Positions 50,108-55,056 of a stretch of 55,056 nucleotides of DNA are shown here, piece after piece. The position numbers and the translations under genes were made by a program. The DNA lies in assembly GCA_029260555.1 (NCBI GenBank), contig JAJDCZ010000020.1:1-55056 (forward strand), written 5' to 3'. A model generated the notes under the pieces. It worked only from the letters and a program-made list of their open reading frames with translations. It was not told the origin of the DNA and did no database searches. How positions within the stretch are numbered: the first letter of the stretch is position 1; each line of letters begins with the position of its first letter. Origin of the DNA: Phycisphaerales bacterium (GTDB lineage: Bacteria; Planctomycetota; Phycisphaerae; Phycisphaerales; UBA1924).

Positions 50108-51013
50108 ATGGTCATTCTCGAAACGACACAACAACTCAAACAAACCGGCGTTCTCCGGGCATGCACCTTCGTTCCAACCATGGGTTCACTCCATGAAGGG
50201 CACCTTTGTCTCATCCAGCAGGCTTCCGCTCTTGCCAAAGAGCATGATCTGGAAGCAGGTTGCGTCGTCAGTATCTTTGTGAACCCCGCCCAGTTTGATG
50301 AAAAAGACGACTTTGATCGCTACCCAAGGCTCCTGGAAGCTGATGCTGAGCTGGCCATGCAAGCGGGCGCATCCATCATCTACGCCCCTGCGGTGAGTGC
50401 TGTCTACCCGGAAAATGCACTGCCCAGTTCCATCACGCTCCCCACACTTGCCACCGACCCTGGCCTGGAAGACCGCTACAGACCCGGCCATCTTCAAGGC
50501 GTCGCCCGCGTTCTTGAACGCCTCTTCAATCTGGTTGAGCCTTGCTTTGCGATCTTTGGCGAAAAAGACTGGCAACAACTTCTCCTCGCTCAAGCTGTGG
50601 CAGCCCAATGCCCCTCCAATCCCACCATCGTCCCAGGTTCAACCATCCGTGAATCGGATGGCTTGGCTATGAGCAGCCGAAACAAACACCTCGATCAGAC
50701 AGCTCGCACACAAGCGGGCTCACTCAGTGCCGCATTGCGTCACGCCTGCAATGCCCCATCGGTGTTCAAAGCCCATGCAGCCATGCTTGAGCACATGCAA
50801 AGCGCGGGTGTCAAGGTCGAATATGCCACCATTCGTCACGCACACGATCTTTCACAAGTTCCCCGCGATCTCCAGGCAACTCAAGCCAATGACGCTGCAG
50901 CATACCCACATGGCTTTCGCGTACTCGTCGCAGCCCGCGTTGGCACCACGCGCCTGATCGACAACGCTGCCTGGCCTAGCGACCCATCGCTGACCAAACC
51001 TCGTAGAAGTTAG
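50108..51013 (+). CDS. panC: Pantoate-beta-alanine ligase
   Basis: PanC condenses pantoate and beta-alanine with ATP to give pantothenate. The ATG at 50108 gives the usual start MVILETTQQL and 301 residues. FVPTMGSLHEGHLCLIQQA is the HIGH-like nucleotide-binding motif, SIFVNPAQFDEKDDFDRYPR is diagnostic for PanC, and FGEKDWQQLLL and IRESDGLAMSSRNKHL are the KMSKS-like part. No panB or panD is in the window. Confidence 0.95.
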   Translation: MVILETTQQLKQTGVLRACTFVPTMGSLHEGHLCLIQQASALAKEHDLEAGCVVSIFVNPAQFDEKDDFDRYPRLLEADAELAMQAGASIIYAPAVSAVYPENALPSSITLPTLATDPGLEDRYRPGHLQGVARVLERLFNLVEPCFAIFGEKDWQQLLLAQAVAAQCPSNPTIVPGSTIRESDGLAMSSRNKHLDQTARTQAGSLSAALRHACNAPSVFKAHAAMLEHMQSAGVKVEYATIRHAHDLSQVPRDLQATQANDAAAYPHGFRVLVAARVGTTRLIDNAAWPSDPSLTKPRRS

Positions 51014-51015
51014 TG

Positions 51016-51021
51016 TATAAT
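51016..51021 (+). promoter_or_regulatory. Consensus -10 element before the AT-rich gene
   Basis: A perfect TATAAT lies three bases after the panC stop. No convincing -35 is found at 16-18 bases, since that region is inside panC. It would start a transcript at about 51028 and serve the AT-rich gene at 51091. Confidence 0.4.
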
Positions 51022-51090
51022 GATCTGTAATCCATATCCAATCGCATTCGGTTCAACCAACGGCAAAGATAGCATAAAGAGATTAAATAA

Positions 51091-51885
51091 ATGGAATTAA
51101 CACAAAGCAAGTTCTTTTTTGATATGCCAATTTATTCTCCAGTTAATATTTGTGAGTCAAACTGGGATATATTTAGTAAAATAGTCAAATCTAGTCCCGA
51201 TGTAGATTTTGAAGGGTATAACCCGTGGAGAAAATTTGAATCAACATTCAAGTCTAAGTCAAATGTTGACTATTTTAATGATACATATACTAAAGACGGT
51301 GGATATAGGACAATTGTTGTTACATGTAAGCGATCTGGCGATCATTTTGAGTTTTATATTTATTGGAATCCAGAAAGAAAATGCCTATTAAAAATTGGTC
51401 AATACCCTTCCGTAGCAGATTTTCATATTTCAGAAATAAAACAGTATAAAAAATTACTTTCGTCCGAAAAAATGAAAGAATTTACTCGTGCGATCAAGTT
51501 GGCTGCAAATGGAGTCGGAATTGGTTCTTTCGTTTATTTGCGGCGTATTTTTGAACATTTGATTGCAGATGCTTATGAAGCATATAAAAACGATAAGCAT
51601 GTCTCAGAAGATGAATTGGTTAATAAAGAAGAATTCAAAAGATTTCGAATGGATGATAAAATTAATGTTCTGTCTGGTCATTTGCCAGAATTTCTTGTTC
51701 AGAATAAATCAATATATTCTATATTAAGCCAAGGCATTCATGAGCTAGATGAGAGTGCTTGTTTGAAATACTTCGATACTCTGAAAGATAGTATTGAGAT
51801 CATTCTCGATGAAAAATTAAACAAATTGAGCAAGGAAGAAAAAATTAAAATGGCTAGAAAAAATCTAAATCAAATAAAAAAATAA
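51091..51885 (+). CDS. AT-rich HEPN/DUF4145-like protein, probably horizontally acquired
   Basis: The 264-residue product is encoded in DNA of about 30 percent G+C in the lines I counted by eye, unlike all its neighbours. Residues 1-135 are a mixed domain of unknown type (FYIYWNPERKCLLKIG). Residues 140-264 are helical, with AANGVGIGSFVYLRRIFEHL, then a Lys/Glu-rich stretch, and SQGIHELDESACLKYFDTL followed by DSIEIILDEKL. G.GS.VYLRR.FE and a conserved HEL near the C-terminus recall DUF4145/HEPN-type proteins found in mobile and defence loci. A classic HEPN RxxxxH is not present. The gene is isolated and starts with a consensus TATAAT upstream. The function is unknown. Confidence 0.7.
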   Translation: MELTQSKFFFDMPIYSPVNICESNWDIFSKIVKSSPDVDFEGYNPWRKFESTFKSKSNVDYFNDTYTKDGGYRTIVVTCKRSGDHFEFYIYWNPERKCLLKIGQYPSVADFHISEIKQYKKLLSSEKMKEFTRAIKLAANGVGIGSFVYLRRIFEHLIADAYEAYKNDKHVSEDELVNKEEFKRFRMDDKINVLSGHLPEFLVQNKSIYSILSQGIHELDESACLKYFDTLKDSIEIILDEKLNKLSKEEKIKMARKNLNQIKK

Positions 51886-51990
51886 TACAGCCGTATCACC
51901 AAATGGAACTCTGTTGCTACTCACGCCGCAGTCAATGCCATTCACAAATACTACGGTGACAGGGTGTTGTCGTGTGTCAATCATGCAGAG

Positions 51991-52584
51991 TTAATCTACG
52001 ACACCCCATCCCAGAACCTGAAGCACCCGGTGCAGGAACTGGATTTGTGCGCATTCGTGGTCATCGACTCGACCGTCTTCGAGTATTGCCCCCAGGCATT
52101 GATGGAAAAGTGTTGCGTGGACGAAGTGCATTTCTGAAGTGGTGAGACCGCTGGCGGAGATGAACTGCTGTATGGACTGGAACTCATCTGGGCTGACGGT
52201 GCCATCAGCCATGGCATCGCCAACCAGAGCCTGATAATGGGCGCTGCGATCCTGCTCGATAGGTTCTTCTTCAAGACTTTCAAGATTATCAAGGGGTTTG
52301 GGTTCACGGATGGAATCGCCAAGTGTGACAGCTGCCCGAGGTTCAAAGGCTGAGCCGCCGTCATCGACTTGCGTGATTTTGCGGATCATGAAAAAACGCC
52401 AGCCTTCATCGGGCGAAAGCTGATAGACCCGAACCATGGGGTCGCCCTGACCAACGGTGAGGTTGTAAGCCTCGACCAGACGGGGTTGGTCGTTTGCTGC
52501 GGAGATGGTCTTGCGGTAATGAATCCTGGCAACACGGTTGTTGCTGGCAAGATCGATCAGCGTCTGCATGGGGGCGCTGGGCAT
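51991..52584 (-). CDS. Two-domain protein: WYL-like N-terminus and TerB-like C-terminus
   Basis: The ATG at 52582-52584 is chosen because GGAG lies seven bases upstream; the product is 197 residues. The N-terminal half (TLIDLASNNRVARIHYRKTI, RVYQLSPDEGWRFFMIRKIT) resembles the beta-barrel of WYL or Sm-like domains. The C-terminal half is helical, with MADGTVSPDEFQSIQQFI and LEDGRVDDHECAQIQFLH, each with the acidic DG.V...E pattern of TerB-like domains. No transmembrane or DNA-binding helix-turn-helix is seen. Its partner and function are unknown. It is divergent from the ABC-F gene, with 101 bases between the starts. Confidence 0.65.
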   Translation of the reverse strand: MPSAPMQTLIDLASNNRVARIHYRKTISAANDQPRLVEAYNLTVGQGDPMVRVYQLSPDEGWRFFMIRKITQVDDGGSAFEPRAAVTLGDSIREPKPLDNLESLEEEPIEQDRSAHYQALVGDAMADGTVSPDEFQSIQQFISASGLTTSEMHFVHATLFHQCLGAILEDGRVDDHECAQIQFLHRVLQVLGWGVVD

Positions 52585-52685
52585 GGCTTTTCTCCACTCA
52601 TGAGCATCAGTTATTGGTCGAATCGGGCAGTCACGGGCCGACCTTTGTGCTTCAAGTGTATCAGAAACATGGGAACAATCGAACG

Positions 52686-54686
52686 ATGAACAGCGAGCAG
52701 GAACACGATTCACAAAAAGTGCGGATCAGGCACATAAAAAGTCCGTTCTCACGGTCAGCCGCATACCCTCCTGCCTGCACATCTGCGGATTCACACTGTA
52801 TCGAATGGGAAAACCACTTGCTCCTCTCTGCTCGCTCAATCTCCAGGACACTCGGCCTTCGGATGCTCTTCTCCGAAATCACGCTCAGCCTTGACGAGGG
52901 CGACCGTCTTGGTCTCATCGGCCCCAACGGTGCTGGCAAGAGCACGCTGCTCAAACTCCTCGCTGGGCATGACGAACCTGACGAAGGTGAGATCGTCGCA
53001 GCCAATGGTCTCAAAGCTGTCTATGTGCCTCAGCAGGATGTCTTTCCTGATGGTCAATCAGCACGCGAGATCGTCATTGATGCAGCCAGCAACTCGCCGC
53101 ACATCTCGCTTGATGAACATGAGGCTGAGATATTGGCTGAAACCATCCTCACCAAGATGGAGTTTGACGAAAATCATACCAGCTGCCTCGCATCCAAACT
53201 CTCCGGCGGCTGGAAAAAACGCCTGTCCATCGCCCGTGGCTTGGGCGAGACCGGCGGCGAGCCGGATCTGCTGCTGCTCGATGAACCAACCAACCACCTT
53301 GATCTTGAGGGCATCAGCTGGCTTGAGGGGCTTGTCAAACGCTCAATCACCGGCCGTACTTCTTTTGCTTCCATCTTCATCACGCACGACAGGGTCTTTC
53401 TTGAGAGTGTGGCAACACGGATCGTCGAGCTGAGCATGGCGTATCCTCAGGGCATGCTCTGTGTGGAGGGGAACTACACCGAGTTTCTCCGTCGCAAGCA
53501 GGAGTTTCTCTCAGCTCAGGCGACGATTCAGCAGTCGATTCAGAATCAAGTCCGCAAGGATCTTGCCTGGCTTTCACGCGGGCCTCAAGGCAGGCAGACC
53601 AAAGCCAAAGGCCGAATCGAACGAAGTTACGCACGCATAGACGAGCTTGACGAACTGAAAAAGCGCAACGCTGCAGCCATTGCAACTGGTGCCAAGGTCG
53701 ATTTCAACGCTTCAGAGCGCAAAACCAGAAAGCTCATCGTTGCCAAAGGTATCTCCAAGGCGTTTGGTGAAACACAGCTGTTCTCTGATGTGGATCTGAA
53801 GCTGGGTATCGGCGATTGCCTGGGTTTACTTGGCCGCAATGGCAGCGGCAAAACGACCCTCTTGAGAGTACTTACCGGCGAACTGGATGCTGATTCGGGT
53901 TCGATTGATCTTTGTGACCCCTTGCCCCGTGTCGTGGTGTTCAGTCAGCACCGCCAGGAGTTTGAGCCGACGACACTGCTGAGAAACGCGCTTTGTCCAG
54001 TCAGCGATGTGGTCAGGTTCCGCGGACAAGAGATGCATGTCATCACCTGGGCGCGGAGATTCTTGTTCCGCGATGAACAGCTCGATCAGCCCGTCAAGTC
54101 GCTCAGTGGCGGCGAACTTGCACGCATCCACATTGCCCGCATCATGCTCGAATCCGCGGACATTCTCGTTCTCGATGAACCAACTAACGATTTGGATATA
54201 CCAACGCTGGAGATGCTCGAAGAGGCGCTTGAGGATTTTCCGGGGGCGATTATTCTGGTGACGCACGACCGGGCGATGCTCAACCGTCTGGCAGATACTG
54301 TGCTATCGCTTGATGGCTTTGGCAACGCGAAGATGCATGCGAGCCTGGATCAGGCAATCGCAGCGATGACGCTGGTCAAAGAAGAATCCAAACCCAAGGC
54401 AAAGACACCACCAGTGGATTCAATCAGCTGTGGTCAAAAACCAAAGAAGCTGAGCTACATGGATCAGCGTGAGTATGACTCGATGGAAGAACGCATCGCC
54501 AAAGCTGAGGTACTTGTTGCCAAGGCTGAAGCGAAGATGGCCGCCCCGAAAGTGATGACTGACCATGCGTATATGGCGCAGGTCTGCAAGGAACTCGAGG
54601 AATCGCAGGAATCGGTCGCGAAGCTGTATGCCAGATGGGATGAACTTGAATCGCAGATCAACGAGGGAGTTGACGATACCGCATAG
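52686..54686 (+). CDS. ABC-F ATPase, Uup-like
   Basis: The ATG at 52686 gives MNSEQEHDSQK and 666 residues. There are two tandem nucleotide-binding domains and no membrane segments. Domain 1 has GLIGPNGAGKSTLLKLLAG and LSGGWKKRLSIARGL followed by LLLLDEPTNHLDLEG; domain 2 has GLLGRNGSGKTTLLRVLTG, LSGGELARIHIARIML and LVLDEPTNDLDIPT. Between them lies the ABC-F linker (EFLRRKQEFLSAQ.., LSRGPQGRQTKAKGRI). The C-terminus ends in a coiled coil as in Uup. ABC-F proteins act on ribosomes or, in Uup, on branched DNA and ribosomes; the drug-resistance type is less likely given the Uup layout. Confidence 0.92.
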   Translation: MNSEQEHDSQKVRIRHIKSPFSRSAAYPPACTSADSHCIEWENHLLLSARSISRTLGLRMLFSEITLSLDEGDRLGLIGPNGAGKSTLLKLLAGHDEPDEGEIVAANGLKAVYVPQQDVFPDGQSAREIVIDAASNSPHISLDEHEAEILAETILTKMEFDENHTSCLASKLSGGWKKRLSIARGLGETGGEPDLLLLDEPTNHLDLEGISWLEGLVKRSITGRTSFASIFITHDRVFLESVATRIVELSMAYPQGMLCVEGNYTEFLRRKQEFLSAQATIQQSIQNQVRKDLAWLSRGPQGRQTKAKGRIERSYARIDELDELKKRNAAAIATGAKVDFNASERKTRKLIVAKGISKAFGETQLFSDVDLKLGIGDCLGLLGRNGSGKTTLLRVLTGELDADSGSIDLCDPLPRVVVFSQHRQEFEPTTLLRNALCPVSDVVRFRGQEMHVITWARRFLFRDEQLDQPVKSLSGGELARIHIARIMLESADILVLDEPTNDLDIPTLEMLEEALEDFPGAIILVTHDRAMLNRLADTVLSLDGFGNAKMHASLDQAIAAMTLVKEESKPKAKTPPVDSISCGQKPKKLSYMDQREYDSMEERIAKAEVLVAKAEAKMAAPKVMTDHAYMAQVCKELEESQESVAKLYARWDELESQINEGVDDTA

Positions 54687-54699
54687 CTCAGATGCATCA

Positions 54700-54731
54700 C
54701 AGTAAGCTGACTGGATGAGCAACACTTACTG
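54700..54731. repeat. Inverted repeat after the ABC-F gene
   Basis: CAGTAAG (54700-54706) pairs perfectly with CTTACTG (54725-54731). It lies between the ABC-F stop and the tRNA fragment. There is no T tract, so it is at most a weak terminator. Confidence 0.35.
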
Positions 54732-54734
54732 AAA

Positions 54735-54775
54735 TGGGCGATACAGGGCTCGAACCTGTGACCTCTTCCGTGTCA
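54735..54775 (-). other. 3'-half tRNA-Val(GAC) fragment, probable integrase attachment site
   Basis: On the minus strand this reads TGACAC, GGAAG, AGGTC, then ACAGG-TTCGAGC-CCTGT and ATCGCCCA: the anticodon loop from U33, anticodon GAC (54774-54772), the 3' strand of the anticodon stem, variable loop, T arm and acceptor 3' strand with A73. The 5' half (GGGCGAT, D arm, CTTCC) is not on the other side; unrelated sequence follows. A tRNA cut at the anticodon loop and kept to its 3' end is the standard identity segment used by tyrosine integrases. I infer that this is the displaced att copy. Lower coordinates would be chromosome and higher coordinates the inserted element. Confidence 0.7.
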
Positions 54776-54777
54776 CG

Positions 54778-55056
54778 TGATTTGAGCATGGGCCAAAATG
54801 CGTAAAACTAGTCTATACAAAGGACTTACGACTTTCAAGTTTTGCGTTCTTTGCGCGGTTTTCGTCTGTTTTCACCCGTTTGCGCGGTTTGGCCGCGCAG
54901 GTATGTCACTTACCATCGAAACCTCTGAACTACGCCCATTGTAGTCGATTTTGATCCGAGTGGGCGGATTTTTCTTTGGTTTGCTTGGCCGCGTGGGTTG
55001 GGCGATGATGCCCGATGCCGGTTTGTTCTGCCTTTGGCGAGCCGGGCGGCGTGGTT
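54778..55056. other. Right edge: probable end of an integrated element, no gene recognised
   Basis: The 280 bases after the tRNA fragment contain a direct repeat TTTGCGCGGTTT at 54850-54861 and 54879-54890 and related GCGCGG/CCGCGC segments, which could be arm-type integrase sites. Open frames on the minus strand run in from the window edge but are short, Pro/Lys/Arg-rich and unrecognised. Nothing else can be supported here. Confidence 0.4.

Noticed and set aside
51886..52136. An open frame continues after the AT-rich gene stop (TKWNSVATHAAVNAIHKYYGD) and might be a gene remnant
   Set aside because: It has no start, most of it is antisense to the TerB-like gene, and the short unshadowed part matches no family I know.
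52686..54686. Antibiotic-resistance ABC-F (ARE) protein
   Set aside because: The length, coiled-coil C-terminus and linker fit the Uup-type housekeeping group better, and there is no resistance context.
54922..54939. On the minus strand, GGGCGTAGTTCAGAGG resembles the 5' end of a tRNA, which with the 3' half at 54735-54775 might suggest an intron-split or permuted tRNA
   Set aside because: The acceptor pairing fails at two of seven positions, no CTTCC anticodon-stem partner is found, and no group I intron core is visible in the 150 bases between.
1..55056. CRISPR arrays, rRNA operons and prophage structural genes
   Set aside because: No regularly spaced direct repeats, rRNA-like stretches or phage capsid/tail genes were seen on either strand.

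Overview
The window looks like chromosomal DNA from a planctomycete, most likely class Phycisphaerae. This rests on several lineage-type features: a C-terminal sorting signal of the PEP-CTERM type ending in APGS..LLG..TRRRR, an N-terminal LEPR-x-LL motif on a large extracellular protein, a pseudopilin with a long planctomycete-style [20 protein letters not shown] leader, a dockerin-like GDVNNNGKID tail on an FG-GAP/ASPIC protein, and many genes without strong Shine-Dalgarno sites. The species cannot be named from sequence reading alone.

Layout. 1-620: the 3' end of an IS630-type transposase fused to the remains of a PEP-CTERM-type surface protein gene. 757-3347 (minus): TPR/metallopeptidase/PDZ protein, purN and a hotdog thioesterase. 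3786-8676 (plus): DinB-like protein, nadB, a lipoprotein and a B12-dependent acyl-CoA mutase large subunit. 8923-9124: a probable free-standing structured small RNA with its own promoter and terminator. 9210-13797 (minus): pseudopilin-like protein, FG-GAP/ASPIC/dockerin protein, DUF1294 protein, and a B12-binding domain fused to a MeaB-type G protein. 13932-17425 (plus): tsaD, a small GGQ release-factor-like protein, a lipoprotein and a thioredoxin-like protein. 17438-19398 (minus): yjbQ-type gene and guaA. 19520-21761 (plus): HEAT lipoprotein, anti-sigma kinase, STAS protein and an MlaE permease. 21840-24841: a UbiA-type prenyltransferase divergent from ribH-nusB-ftsY. 24846-26810 (minus): MscS channel. 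27023-29440: LEPR-xLL CAP-domain propeller protein.

29527-40694 is a long plus-strand operon. A PAS histidine kinase and a STAS protein lead straight into a type II secretion/type IV pilus-like machine: GspE with an MshEN domain, GspF, PilM-, PilN- and PilO-like proteins, a GspC-like protein, the major pseudopilin GspG, three further pseudopilins and a GspK/PilX-like protein. No secretin or prepilin peptidase is in the window. 40859-45385 (minus) holds two paralogous exported M1 aminopeptidases. 45577-54686 holds pyrG with an acidic N-terminal extension, a hypothetical protein and glycosyltransferase pair, a PilZ-like protein, panC, an AT-rich horizontally acquired gene, a TerB-like protein and an ABC-F ATPase. 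The window ends in a 3'-half tRNA-Val fragment that looks like an integrase attachment site; foreign DNA probably continues past the right edge.

The most interesting items are: the acyl-CoA mutase with an isobutyryl-CoA-mutase-type active site (Phe80/Gln204), encoded near a B12-domain/G-protein fusion, which together look like a split IcmF; the 6S-like small RNA at about 8957-9124; the sensor-kinase/STAS/MshEN-equipped secretion operon lacking a secretin; the tRNA-Val attachment site; and two guanine-tract clusters in or near translation starts. No rRNA, complete tRNA, CRISPR array or restriction system was seen.
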